This document shows positions 51,931 to 61,475 of a stretch of 64,000 nucleotides of DNA, one piece after another; within the stretch, counting starts at the first letter, position 1, and each line of letters starts with the position of its first letter. The stretch spans positions 248,001 through 312,000 of the forward strand of contig NZ_JARKNC010000008.1 of assembly GCF_029360805.1 (NCBI RefSeq), given 5' to 3'. The DNA comes from Daejeonella sp. JGW-45. Its GTDB lineage: Bacteria; Bacteroidota; Bacteroidia; Sphingobacteriales; Sphingobacteriaceae. The notes below the pieces were generated by a model. That model saw only the letters and a list, made by a program, of their open reading frames with translations. It was not told where the DNA came from and ran no database searches. The position numbers were made by a program, and so were the translations under genes.

Positions 51931-52264
51931 TTTTCAAAATGGTCTTGTCATCCGGCCAAGTCAGGAACATAAATAACTATCTTTACTTACCCGCCTCTGC
52001 CGGAAAACCAATATTTTATTATTTTGTTAAAGTTTTGTTAATTAAACTTTCCTAAATCCGGCAAAACCGGGAAATACACCCGCCAATATTAACTCAATAT
52101 TAAAATTAAAAGTTTTTTTCCTTTTCTAATATTTTGTTTATAGTTTCGTTTTATTATTTATTAGGCACAATCGAAACATTTAATAATAAAATAGTTAGTG
52201 TTTTACTGACACCTGAAATAAAACGAAATAAATATCTTATTTAATTACCCTAAATGATCCTATT
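51931..52264 (+). promoter_or_regulatory. Long AT-rich leader/promoter region of susC
   Basis: No gene is supported. It holds two direct CAATATTAA repeats 11 bp apart (52084-52092, 52095-52103), a weak -7-like TAGTTTCG (52141-52148) and two crossing inverted repeats: GTTTCG/CGAAAC (52143-52148, 52172-52177) and TTTTATTATT/AATAATAAAA (52149-52158, 52182-52191). The crossing order would make a pseudoknot if transcribed. Confidence 0.45.
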
Positions 52265-55200
52265 ATGAACAAAAGATTTACTGAACGTTTCGGTAAGCTA
52301 AGGCGAAGCTCAGATTTGTCAAACATTTTGAAGAATCTACTGGCCGACCTGGTATTGAAGATCCCGGGAAAGTTTGCAATCCGGGTGGCTATGCTGCTGT
52401 TCGCCCTTTCTGTTTTCACCGGAGACGCTCTGATGGCCCAGCAAAACATCAGCGTGAAGGGTACAATTGCCGATAATACCGATGCTGAAACCCTGATCGG
52501 GGTAAGCATTACAGATGCACAGCGGAGGAGCCTCGGCACAACAGACCTGAATGGTAATTTCAGTATAACCATCCCATCCGGCACCACGGTGAGCTTCAGT
52601 ATGATAGGGTATACAACACTTACCCGGGTATTTAGTACAAGCGAAAATAACATCTCGATCCGTCTTACCCGTTCAGACAATGCACTGAGCGAGGTGGTGG
52701 TTACGGCCCTGGGTATAAAAAGGGAGCAGAAAGCGCTTGGATTTGCAACTCAAACGCTGAAAGAAAACGCCCTTAACGATGCCCGTTCAAACAACTGGGT
52801 TGGAGCCCTGTCAGGAAAAGTTGCCGGCCTTAACGTGGTTTCGCCTGGATCCGGGCCATTAAACTCAACCAAGATCATACTACGCGGAGAAACATCCATG
52901 AACTCTGATAACAATGGCGCTCTGATCGTTCTTGATGGCGTGCCTGTTGGCGGAGGATTAACTTCTTCCGGCGTGAGCAGTGCTTACGGTGCAGGATCAG
53001 GAAATGATGTACCTGTGGATTTCGGAAACGGAATTTCGGACATTAACCCTGACGATATCGAAAGCGTTACGGTTCTGAAAGGTGCCAGCGCAGCCGCTCT
53101 TTACGGAAGCCGTGCAGCTAACGGCGCACTTATCATCACCACGAAATCGGGCACCAAACGAAATAAGGGCATTGGCATTTCACTTAATACAAACTATAGC
53201 CTGAACGATGTTTTAAGATGGCCTGATTACCAGCACGAATACGGGCAGGGAACCGGTACCACCATCAGACCGGCCAGTAGTTTGTATTATTCATATGGCG
53301 CTTCCGCTGATGGTGCAAGCACCTCCGGCACGAGTAGCGCATTCGGCCCCAAGTTCAATGGCCAGTCTTTTTTTCAATATGACCCTGTACTGGGTGGACA
53401 ATCAGCAACCCGTCTTCCCTGGGTGCCGCATACAGATAACGTAACCGGTTTTTGGCGCACCGGGTCGACAATAACCAACAGCCTTTCTTTTGATGGCGGA
53501 AATGACGTGGCAACAGCACGTGCTTCAATTACCCATTCTAAAAATGAGTGGATCATGCCAAACACGGGCTATGAGCGACTCACAGCTGCCTTAAGCCTTA
53601 ACTACAAACTTTCGTCTAAACTGAGGCTTGCCACGAAGGTCAATTTCACCAACAAGAAAAGTGATAACCTTCCTGCCACGGGTTATAACAACCAGTCGAT
53701 CTCCTATTTCATGATATTCCAGAATCCAAACGTTGATCTGGATTGGTACCGGCCGATATGGAAACCTGGCCAGTTCCAGGTTGACCAGATCCACCCTTTC
53801 AGTAGCTTCATTGACAATCCTTTCCTTATTGCCCATGAAATGACGAACGCAGTCAATAATTATAAAACCATTGGTAACATCCAGGCCACTTATGATGTCA
53901 CCGACAAGTTCAGCATCATGCTCCGCTCTGGTATGGATATGACCAATGAAGACCGCGATCAACGCCGTCCGTTTAGCACGGCCAATTTTGGCCGCGGCTA
54001 CCTCAGACAGCAGAACATCTTCAATTTTGAGGTAAATACTGATGCCTTAATGACTTATAAAACCGGGCTTTCCAGGGATTTCGATTTCAGCGTTTCTGCA
54101 GGCGCCAACGCCCTGAACCGCCGCTATACCGGCGTTAACGGCTCGGTAGACGGCCTTATTATTCCGGGTGTATACAAACTAAGCAACGGAATAAGCAGTC
54201 CGATGATGAGCACAAATTACCTGAATAAAAAGGTTCACAGTGTCTATGGTTTTGCTTCCCTTGCCTGGAAAGACAGGATCTTCCTCGATATAACAGGACG
54301 TAACGACTGGTCGAGCACACTGCCCGTACAGAACAACTCGTTCTTCTACCCTTCGGTAAGTTCCAGCTTTATTCTGAACGAGATGTTTACGCTTCCGGCA
54401 GCATTTACTTATGCAAAGCTTCGTTTATCTGCTGCACAAGTTGGAAATGATACAGATCCATATAAAACAAGTAAGTATTATGGCATCAGTGAATTCCCGG
54501 GCTCGGCATCGGTACCTACAACATTACATAATGCAACCTTCAAACCTGAGATAACCACCAGCTATGAGGCAGGCCTGGAATACAACCTGTTTAATTCAAG
54601 ATTTACAATGGATGTTACCCTTTACAGTAACGTAACAGAGAACCAGATCCTGGACGTACCGCTCGATCCCACTACCGGCTATTCGAGAGCGGTATTAAAT
54701 GCTGGTAAGGTTAGAAATAAAGGTATTGAGGTTTTACTGGGCGGTAAGCCGGTCAGCAACCAGAACTTCCAGTGGACTACCACTGTTAACTGGTCTACTA
54801 ATAATAACGAGGTACTTGAATTAGCAGAAGGCCTGTCGGATAAACAGGATATCGGCTATGGCGGAAACGCAACTATCCAGGCCCGCGTCGGAGGAACAAC
54901 CGGCGATATATACGGTTTTGGCTTCGTGCGATCACCGGAAGGAAAGATCGTTTATACAGCGGCAGGCCTGCCTGCACGTCCGGCTGAGATTCAGTATATT
55001 GGGAAAGCCTACGCAGACTGGAGAGGTGGTTTAACCAACGAATTCCAGTATAAGAACTACCGGTTCAGCTTCCAGTTCGACGGACAGTACGGCGGCAGGA
55101 TCTATTCTCAAACTCATCACAAAATGATGGAGCAGGGTAAACTTAAGAAAAGCCTTCCGGGTCGTGAAGACGGATTTATTATAGGCGACGGCGTGGTAGC

Positions 55201-55549
55201 CGGAGCTGGTGGTACGTTTACACCAAACACCACAAAAGTAGCTCCAGCTACTTACTATGGTGATTACTACAGGCGCGCAAATGTCGAGTCTAACTCGTTC
55301 GATGCATCGTTCATCAAGTTGCGTGAAGTACGCTTAGAGTATGCCCTGCCAATAAAATTTACCCGGAAGTTAAAACTCAACAATGCATCAATTGCGTTTT
55401 ACGGACGTGACCTGGCGTTGATCTCCGATTTCCCGGTATTCGATCCTGAGGTTGCAGCCTTAAACGGCTCTACAATTTTGCCGGGAGTGGAAATCGGTCA
55501 GTTGCCATCCATGCGTACGTTCGGCATGAACCTAACCGTTAAGTTTTAA
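52265..55549 (+). CDS. SusC/RagA-family TonB-linked outer-membrane protein
   Basis: A 1094-residue nutrient importer. After a long N-terminal region and hydrophobic signal (AMLLFALSVFTGDALMAQQ, residues about 42-60) it has a CarboxypepD_reg-like domain (about 63-135), a TonB box-like SEVVVTALGIKRE, the plug (VLDGVPVGGG, IESVTVLKGASAAALYGSRAANG) and the barrel. It works as a lid-and-barrel pair with the SusD protein encoded 44 bp downstream. The glycan or peptide substrate cannot be told; no glycoside hydrolase or ECF/HTCS regulator gene is next to it. Confidence 0.94.
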   Translation: MNKRFTERFGKLRRSSDLSNILKNLLADLVLKIPGKFAIRVAMLLFALSVFTGDALMAQQNISVKGTIADNTDAETLIGVSITDAQRRSLGTTDLNGNFSITIPSGTTVSFSMIGYTTLTRVFSTSENNISIRLTRSDNALSEVVVTALGIKREQKALGFATQTLKENALNDARSNNWVGALSGKVAGLNVVSPGSGPLNSTKIILRGETSMNSDNNGALIVLDGVPVGGGLTSSGVSSAYGAGSGNDVPVDFGNGISDINPDDIESVTVLKGASAAALYGSRAANGALIITTKSGTKRNKGIGISLNTNYSLNDVLRWPDYQHEYGQGTGTTIRPASSLYYSYGASADGASTSGTSSAFGPKFNGQSFFQYDPVLGGQSATRLPWVPHTDNVTGFWRTGSTITNSLSFDGGNDVATARASITHSKNEWIMPNTGYERLTAALSLNYKLSSKLRLATKVNFTNKKSDNLPATGYNNQSISYFMIFQNPNVDLDWYRPIWKPGQFQVDQIHPFSSFIDNPFLIAHEMTNAVNNYKTIGNIQATYDVTDKFSIMLRSGMDMTNEDRDQRRPFSTANFGRGYLRQQNIFNFEVNTDALMTYKTGLSRDFDFSVSAGANALNRRYTGVNGSVDGLIIPGVYKLSNGISSPMMSTNYLNKKVHSVYGFASLAWKDRIFLDITGRNDWSSTLPVQNNSFFYPSVSSSFILNEMFTLPAAFTYAKLRLSAAQVGNDTDPYKTSKYYGISEFPGSASVPTTLHNATFKPEITTSYEAGLEYNLFNSRFTMDVTLYSNVTENQILDVPLDPTTGYSRAVLNAGKVRNKGIEVLLGGKPVSNQNFQWTTTVNWSTNNNEVLELAEGLSDKQDIGYGGNATIQARVGGTTGDIYGFGFVRSPEGKIVYTAAGLPARPAEIQYIGKAYADWRGGLTNEFQYKNYRFSFQFDGQYGGRIYSQTHHKMMEQGKLKKSLPGREDGFIIGDGVVAGAGGTFTPNTTKVAPATYYGDYYRRANVESNSFDASFIKLREVRLEYALPIKFTRKLKLNNASIAFYGRDLALISDFPVFDPEVAALNGSTILPGVEIGQLPSMRTFGMNLTVKF

Positions 55550-55593
55550 TTACAGAAAGATTAACCGCAGCTGATACTGCTAATTCCAATAAA

Positions 55594-57030
55594 ATGAAAC
55601 GTTTCAAAAATATATTTACAGTCCTGGTAATTTCTTCCCTGATCATGGGCTGTACCAAGGATTTTGAAGAGATCAATACAGATCCTAACAAAATTGAGAA
55701 AATAAGCCCCGGTACCCTTTTAAATCCGATCATTTACGAAGTAACTGCCTTTAATACGGAACGGGCTGACGCCTTCACGTTCGATATTATGCAGGTTCAG
55801 ATTCCTTTCCCGAGCGTGGCAGGCGGGATCCACCGGTACGACGTATCTGAATCGGCCGGAAATTCTACCTGGAACACCTACTACCGCTGGCTAAACAATG
55901 TGAAAGAAATGCGTGCCGCAGCCGTTACCGCACAGGACCCAAACTACGAAGCGATCGCTCTTACCCTAAACGCGTGGATCTACTCGAACCTGACCGACTC
56001 GTTTGGCGACGTGCCAATGTCGGAAGCGGTAAAAGGTGACGAAGGACTTTACACACCTGTGTTTGACACCCAGCAGCAGATCTACACTACACTCCTCGCT
56101 GATCTTGAAAGGGCTAATACCCTTTATGTCACAAACCGGGCGATGATCTATGGAACCGACATTCTCTATGGCAATAATGTAAGCCTGTGGAAAAAATTTA
56201 CTAACTCACTAAGGATGCGCCTGCTGTTACGCGTTTCCAAAAGAACGGAGCTTGATTCCTATACGAAACTTGCAGCTATTATTAATAACCCAACGGTTAA
56301 CCCGGTTTTTACAAGTAACGCCGATGCAGCCATCCTTAAAATTACGGGGCTTGCACCAAACGTTTCACCATGGGGACGCGCTATCGACTTTACAACATTC
56401 AGAGCATCGGCAGCCTTCCATATTGATAACCTGAACGATTTCAATGATCCAAGGCTTGCGAAATGGAACACTATGGCACGTAACGCCGGGGGGACAGCTA
56501 CTATTGGATACAAAGGTATCCCTAGTGCATACTCAGGCCCGGAGTCGCAGTTTACATACCTTCCTTCCAACGCTAATGTCGCCCTGGCAACTGCGCCGAT
56601 GGTCGGTGTGATCATGAGCTATGCAGAGGTTGAATTGATCAAGGCTGAACTTGCTCAGAAAGGAAGGATCGCAGGCAGTGCACAAACATTCTATCAAAAT
56701 GGAGTAAAAGCCGCCATCGAACAATGGGGAGCAGTTATGCCTGCTAATTATTTCACTAACCCTAAGGCTGCTTATGATGGCACTTTAGAGCGGATCATGC
56801 TGCAGAAGTATTACGCCCTTTATTTTAATGATTACCAGCAGTGGTTTGAGTACCGTCGTACAGGCCTTCCGGTATTACCAAAAGGTGCCGGCCTCATGAA
56901 CAACGGAATGATGCCTGTCAGGTTCAAATACCCGACAACAGTTGTAACTAACAACAATGCCAATTATAAAAAGGCAGTTGCAAGCATGGGCGGCGATGAT
57001 ATAAACACTAAAGTATGGTGGGAGAAATAA
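55594..57030 (+). CDS. SusD/RagB-like surface lipoprotein
   Basis: A 478-residue lipoprotein (lipobox LIMGC, Cys20) of the SusD-like_2 group: DFEEINTDPNKIEKISPGTLL at the start, then NAWIYSNLTDSFGDVPMSEA and YALYFNDYQQWFEYRRTGLP. It caps the SusC barrel and captures the ligand. Cotranscribed with susC. The following terminator ends the operon. Confidence 0.93.
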   Translation: MKRFKNIFTVLVISSLIMGCTKDFEEINTDPNKIEKISPGTLLNPIIYEVTAFNTERADAFTFDIMQVQIPFPSVAGGIHRYDVSESAGNSTWNTYYRWLNNVKEMRAAAVTAQDPNYEAIALTLNAWIYSNLTDSFGDVPMSEAVKGDEGLYTPVFDTQQQIYTTLLADLERANTLYVTNRAMIYGTDILYGNNVSLWKKFTNSLRMRLLLRVSKRTELDSYTKLAAIINNPTVNPVFTSNADAAILKITGLAPNVSPWGRAIDFTTFRASAAFHIDNLNDFNDPRLAKWNTMARNAGGTATIGYKGIPSAYSGPESQFTYLPSNANVALATAPMVGVIMSYAEVELIKAELAQKGRIAGSAQTFYQNGVKAAIEQWGAVMPANYFTNPKAAYDGTLERIMLQKYYALYFNDYQQWFEYRRTGLPVLPKGAGLMNNGMMPVRFKYPTTVVTNNNANYKKAVASMGGDDINTKVWWEK

Positions 57031-57052
57031 GGCTATTATAACAATTTACATT

Positions 57053-57085
57053 AACAAAGGATACTCCTCGGGGGTATCCTTTGTT
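57053..57085 (+). terminator. Intrinsic terminator of susC-susD
   Basis: AACAAAGGATAC, nine-base loop, GTATCCTTTGTT: a perfect 12-bp stem 22 bp behind the susD stop. Confidence 0.85.
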
Positions 57086-57447
57086 ATGTTCAGCATATTT
57101 CAACGCAAGAAGAACGATGTTGCATTTGACTGTTGCAGGACATCAGAGCTGGGAGAATGTTAAGGGGAGAGAAATATCTGCAGGAATAAACAACTTCGGT
57201 ATTTTTTCCTTTAATGACGACCCATTGTTCACAGGTTGCAAAAAGGAAACCCCTTATTTATAAGAAAAGATAAGACAGAACCCGAAGGTGCCCGCTCGGA
57301 TGAACACCGTTCGGACGGGGTCATATGTTTGTAGAAAACCCGTTTGAACCAATTTCCCTACAAACCATATTCATTTGCTATAAACATACGACCCTTTCGG
57401 GTCGGGTAGCAAATACTTTCCCCGGAACCTAAACTAACTCTGGAATT
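57086..57447. other. 362-bp intergenic region, second half repeat-rich
   Basis: From 57086 to about 57285 I see nothing that supports a gene or site. From 57286 onwards it is a dense set of inverted repeats (see 57286-57414), ending 34 bp before the stop codon of the minus-strand glpF gene. Confidence 0.6.
57286..57414. repeat. Cluster of palindromic repeats with a TATGTTTRTAG core
   Basis: Three copies of a unit with core TATG-(G)TTTRTAG are present: GGGGTCATATGTTTGTAG on plus (57317-57334), GAATATGGTTTGTAGG on minus (57372-57357) and GGGTCGTATGTTTATAG on minus (57394-57378). Copies one and two pair as a stem (57323-57334/57358-57370). CGACCC, TTTC, GGGTCG (57389-57404) is nested inside ATTTGCTA/TAGCAAAT (57373-57380/57407-57414). 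A further GAAC/GTTC hairpin lies at 57303-57313. Confidence 0.7.
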
Positions 57448-58176
57448 CTAATTCAAGACATTATAAAGCAACGCTGCCAAACTCCCCCCTATTATCGGCC
57501 CAACTACAGGGATCCACGCATATGACCATTCACTCGACCCTTTTTCAGAAACAGGAAGAATAGCATGCATGATCCGGGGGCCAAGATCACGTACTGGGTT
57601 AATAGCATATCCGGTGGTACCGCCTAAAGACAATCCGATAGCCCACACCAGGAACATAACCGGTATTGCTCCTATTGATCCTAAACCAACAGGAGTTTTT
57701 GTATCGCTGATCTCGGCACTTGTAATGTAAAAGATAACGAAAAGCAGTACAAAGGAACCTATAATTTCGCTGAAGAGATTTGCTGTAGTGTTTTTAATAG
57801 CCGGCCCGGTGCTGAACGCAGCGAGTTTCAGGCCTTTATCTTCTGTGGCTCTAAAATGATCGATGTACTTTAGCCACACTACTGATGCGCCGACCATTGC
57901 TCCCAGCAATTGAGCTAATACATATTCAGGCACAAGGCCCCACTCAAATTTGCCTGCAATAGCCAGTGCAATGGTCACGGCAGGATTCAGGTGCGCCCCG
58001 CTATATGGGCCGGCAATTACCACACCGACGAAAACAGCGAGCGCCCAGGCTGTTGTTATCACTATCCAGCCCCCGCCATTGCCCTTAGTTTTATTTAAAA
58101 CCACGTTGGCTACTACTCCGTTGCCAAGTAAGATCAGTATTGCTGTACTTAAGAATTCTGCTAAAAATGGTGTCAT
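57448..58176 (-). CDS. glpF: Glycerol facilitator (MIP family)
   Basis: A 242-residue six-helix channel. The first half-helix motif is Asn64-Pro-Ala66 (GAHLNPAVT). The second is Asn193-Pro-Val195-Arg-Asp197, with Val where Ala is usual; the Arg-Asp following it is typical of glycerol-conducting members. It lets glycerol cross the inner membrane for GlpK. It is third in the glpD-glpK-glpF order, 49 bp after glpK. Confidence 0.93.
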   Translation of the reverse strand: MTPFLAEFLSTAILILLGNGVVANVVLNKTKGNGGGWIVITTAWALAVFVGVVIAGPYSGAHLNPAVTIALAIAGKFEWGLVPEYVLAQLLGAMVGASVVWLKYIDHFRATEDKGLKLAAFSTGPAIKNTTANLFSEIIGSFVLLFVIFYITSAEISDTKTPVGLGSIGAIPVMFLVWAIGLSLGGTTGYAINPVRDLGPRIMHAILPVSEKGSSEWSYAWIPVVGPIIGGSLAALLYNVLN

Positions 58177-58196
58177 AATGTTTTAGATGTGTGATT

Positions 58197-58217
58197 TGAG
58201 ATATGAGACATGAGAGA
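58197..58217. repeat. Three tandem 7-mers between glpK and glpF
   Basis: TGAGATA, TGAGACA, TGAGAGA in a row, in the glpK-glpF spacer. A smaller case of the 7-base periodic repeat seen elsewhere in the window. Confidence 0.6.
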
Positions 58218-58225
58218 AATTAAAT

Positions 58226-59713
58226 TCACAAACTAACATTCGCTTTTGCAGCTTTGATCGCACGGTTCCAGCCATTGATCAGTTCATCGTAATTTTCAAG
58301 GTTTACTGGCTCAAAATTCTTTTCTACCTGCCATTGTTGTGCAATCTCATCAACGTTTGCCCAGAACCCGGTAGCTAAACCCGCAAGATATGCGGAGCCC
58401 AGCGCCGTTACTTCCGTAATCTTCGGCCTGATAACCCGGCTTTTCAGGATATCGGCCTGGAACTGCATTAAAAGATTATTTGCAGTAGCACCGCCGTCTA
58501 CACGCAACTCACTTATCGGCGTGCCCGCATCTGCTTCCATTGACTTCAGAACATCCATCGTCTGGTAGGCGATACTCTCCAATGCGGCCCGCGCAAAATG
58601 GCCGGAGTTTGTCCCCCTTGTTATTCCAGTGATCGTACCCCTTGCATGCTGATCCCAATGCGGTGCCCCAAGCCCGGCAAAGGCAGGAACCATATAAACC
58701 CCGCCGGTATCTTTAACCTTTGCGGCAAGATCTTCCACTTCTCCTGACGTCTTGATCAGGCCAAGCTCGTCCCTAAGCCATTGCACCACCGCTCCGCCGA
58801 TAAAAATGCTCCCCTCAAGCGCATAGTTAACTTTTCCATTAATCTGCCAGGCGATGGTCGTAAGAAGATTATTAGTTGAGATCGTTGGCTTCGAACCGAT
58901 ATTCATCAGCATAAAACAACCCGTGCCGTAGGTGTTCTTCACCATTCCAACCTCAGTGCACATCTGTCCGAATAAAGCTGCCTGCTGATCTCCGGCGATT
59001 CCCGCAATGGGAATCTTTGCGGCAAGGATGTTTCCTGCAGTTTCGCAGTACACTTCGCTTGATGATTTAACTTCCGGAAGCATTGAATAGGGAATGCCGA
59101 AAAGATCAAGGAGGTTCTGGTCCCATTTCAGCGCATTGATATCGTAGATCATGGTGCGCGAAGCATTCGTCACGTCAGTAACATGGGTTGTACCGCCTGA
59201 GAGTTTCCAGATAAGCCAGCTGTCGATAGTTCCCATAAGCAGCTTCCCTTCATTTGCTTTCTGCCTGGCGCCATCCACATTCTCGAGTATCCATCTCACC
59301 TTGGTAGCTGAAAAATACGAATCAATGATCAAACCGGTTTTACTCCGGATCATATCACCATGCTCAGACCGCACAGAATCACAATAACCTGATGTACGTC
59401 TGTCCTGCCAAACTATAGCATTGTACACAGGCTGACCGGTTTCCTTATCCCACACAACTGTGGTTTCCCGCTGATTGGTGATACCTATAGCATGAATATC
59501 ACGGGCGCCGATACCCGCTTTTACAATGGCTTCTGCGGCTACGGCAAGCTGGCTCGACCATATCTCCATAGGATCATGTTCAACCCATCCGGGCTGCGGG
59601 TATATCTGCTCAAACTCCTTCTGCGCGATTGCCGCAATATTTCCCTTTTTGTCAAAAATTATCGCCCGGGAGCTGGTAGTACCCTGATCGAGCGCCAAAA
59701 TATAATCTGCCAT
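58226..59713 (-). CDS. glpK: Glycerol kinase
   Basis: A 495-residue FGGY-family kinase that makes glycerol 3-phosphate with ATP. The N-terminal phosphate-binding motif [12 protein letters not shown], the substrate motif [12 protein letters not shown] and the C-terminal [20 protein letters not shown] are intact. Length is standard. It begins five bases after the glpD stop, indicating one operon. Confidence 0.97.
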   Translation of the reverse strand: MADYILALDQGTTSSRAIIFDKKGNIAAIAQKEFEQIYPQPGWVEHDPMEIWSSQLAVAAEAIVKAGIGARDIHAIGITNQRETTVVWDKETGQPVYNAIVWQDRRTSGYCDSVRSEHGDMIRSKTGLIIDSYFSATKVRWILENVDGARQKANEGKLLMGTIDSWLIWKLSGGTTHVTDVTNASRTMIYDINALKWDQNLLDLFGIPYSMLPEVKSSSEVYCETAGNILAAKIPIAGIAGDQQAALFGQMCTEVGMVKNTYGTGCFMLMNIGSKPTISTNNLLTTIAWQINGKVNYALEGSIFIGGAVVQWLRDELGLIKTSGEVEDLAAKVKDTGGVYMVPAFAGLGAPHWDQHARGTITGITRGTNSGHFARAALESIAYQTMDVLKSMEADAGTPISELRVDGGATANNLLMQFQADILKSRVIRPKITEVTALGSAYLAGLATGFWANVDEIAQQWQVEKNFEPVNLENYDELINGWNRAIKAAKANVSL

Positions 59714-59718
59714 AAATA

Positions 59719-61320
59719 CTATTTAGTCGTTAAAATTTCTTCAGCCTCTGCAGACGGCTCTAATATATATTGTTCTGCAAGCAGTTTAAACTCCTGTACC
59801 TGCTCCATGATCCACCCTATGGTCCTCCCTGTTTCAGCAGCCATTAATTCAGCTACTTCCCTGCTCATTTCAATCGCAGCCCGGGCGTCTACAAACAATA
59901 CTCTTAGCCGTCTAGCCAATACATCCTCCACTGTATAAGCCATTTCATTTCGCACCGCCCAGATCACCTCTGCTTTAATATGCGGGAATCCGGAATGTAA
60001 TTTAGCATTCAATTCCGGATTTTCTTTCACCAATTCCGCAATATACTTCCTGTCTGTTCCATAAACAGCCAGGGGGCCTGGCGTGCTGACCGGGTCAGAT
60101 GAATGTATCTTTAGATCCTTTGTCTGACATTTCCTGTATTCAAGGTTTGCAGTGCGAATAACCTGGTCTACAGTTTCTTCAGACATCTTCCTGTAAGTGG
60201 TCCACTTGCCTCCGGTAATGGTAACAAGTCCTGATTCAGACACAATAAGCTTATGATCGCGCGATATTTCCTTCGTACTATTTGTATCATTTTTGTCGGG
60301 CGCAGCAAGCGGGCGAAGCCCTGCAAATACGCTCAGGACGTCTTTCCGGTTTACTTCACGCCGGAAATACTGCGTAGCGGTATTCAGTATAAAATCGATC
60401 TCCTCATTCAAAGCCTGAGGCTCCAGGCTATTCGATTCAATAGGAGTGTCGGTGGTACCTACCAATAACCTTGAATGCCATGGCACGGCGAACAGCACGC
60501 GCTTATCAGAAGTTTCGGGGATCATTAATGCAGATTCGCTTTGAAGGAAGGACCTATCCAGCACGACATGAACGCCCTGGCTGGGACGAACCAGCTTTTC
60601 AGCTTCCGGCAAATTCATCTGCAGGATCTCGTCTACAAATACACCGGTGGCATTCACTACTGCTTTTGAATGAATTTTAAAGGATTTACCGGCTAGTTCG
60701 TCAAACGCCTCAACACCTGACACCCTGCCGGCCGCATCTTTCAGAAGACCATTCACTTTAACGTAGTTAAGTACGTGCCCGCCCTGTTCCATACAGGTCT
60801 GAGCAATATTTATAGCCAGCCTGGCATCATCAAATTTACCGTCAAAATAGCTGATCCCTCCTACCAGACCCGTGTCGTCAAGTCCTGGCATCCTGGAACA
60901 AACCTCTTTCCGGGTTAAAAAACGTGACCTTCCAAAACTGTATTTCCCAGAAAGCCAATCATACATTTTAAGGCCCGCCAGGTACTTCACGACCGAGAAC
61001 CAGCTGAAGCATGGTATAATAAACTCTTCTCTGGATACAAGATGCGGAGCATTTACCTGAAGACGCCCGCGCTCCCTTAAGGCCTGGTAAACCAGGGAAA
61101 CATCGCCCTGCGCGAGGTACCTGACGCCCCCATGTACAAGTTTCGTACTCCGGCTGGATGTCCCTTTTGCAAAATCGGCCTGCTCTAATAAAAGGGTTTT
61201 AAACCCTCGCGATGCTGAATCAAGGGCCGTTCCCAGTCCAGTCGCTCCTCCCCCAACTACGATTAGGTCCCATTCGTCCCCGGATTCAAGAATATTACGC
61301 TCCTGCTTAAAATATTGCAT
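59719..61320 (-). CDS. glpD: Glycerol-3-phosphate dehydrogenase (FAD)
   Basis: A 533-residue membrane-associated flavoenzyme that oxidises glycerol 3-phosphate to dihydroxyacetone phosphate and passes electrons to quinone. The FAD-binding [20 protein letters not shown] is at about 20-40; the family blocks [15 protein letters not shown] and [12 protein letters not shown] are present. First gene of the operon and divergent from glpR. The product can enter glycolysis through TpiA, whose gene is also in the window. Confidence 0.96.
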   Translation of the reverse strand: MQYFKQERNILESGDEWDLIVVGGGATGLGTALDSASRGFKTLLLEQADFAKGTSSRSTKLVHGGVRYLAQGDVSLVYQALRERGRLQVNAPHLVSREEFIIPCFSWFSVVKYLAGLKMYDWLSGKYSFGRSRFLTRKEVCSRMPGLDDTGLVGGISYFDGKFDDARLAINIAQTCMEQGGHVLNYVKVNGLLKDAAGRVSGVEAFDELAGKSFKIHSKAVVNATGVFVDEILQMNLPEAEKLVRPSQGVHVVLDRSFLQSESALMIPETSDKRVLFAVPWHSRLLVGTTDTPIESNSLEPQALNEEIDFILNTATQYFRREVNRKDVLSVFAGLRPLAAPDKNDTNSTKEISRDHKLIVSESGLVTITGGKWTTYRKMSEETVDQVIRTANLEYRKCQTKDLKIHSSDPVSTPGPLAVYGTDRKYIAELVKENPELNAKLHSGFPHIKAEVIWAVRNEMAYTVEDVLARRLRVLFVDARAAIEMSREVAELMAAETGRTIGWIMEQVQEFKLLAEQYILEPSAEAEEILTTK

Positions 61321-61332
61321 AAAAATAATAAA

Positions 61333-61368
61333 TCGAAATAATACGCAATTATAATAAACATTTCGAAA
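61333..61368. promoter_or_regulatory. Candidate GlpR operator
   Basis: TCGAAAT (61333-61339) and ATTTCGA (61360-61366) form an inverted pair whose centres are 27 bp apart; the second lies within the 8-bp palindrome TTTCGAAA (61361-61368). DeoR-type regulators often bind TTCG/CGAA boxes. It lies just upstream of glpD in the glpD-glpR spacer. Confidence 0.4.
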
Positions 61369-61434
61369 GCTTTATGCCATTATTTTAAAAAAAAAGAGCT
61401 GTTCCGAATATGGGCCGCGCCGGCAATTTTCAAT

Positions 61435-61442
61435 TAAATTTG
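61435..61442 (+). promoter_or_regulatory. -7 promoter element for glpR
   Basis: TAAATTTG matches TAnnTTTG, 33 nt before the glpR ATG. Confidence 0.5.
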
Positions 61443-61475
61443 TTTATTTTGCATTAACCTAAATACCCGCAACGA

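Noticed and set aside
57081-57263. 60-codon frame after the susD terminator
   Set aside because: Non-ATG start, no family, and it begins in the terminator stem.
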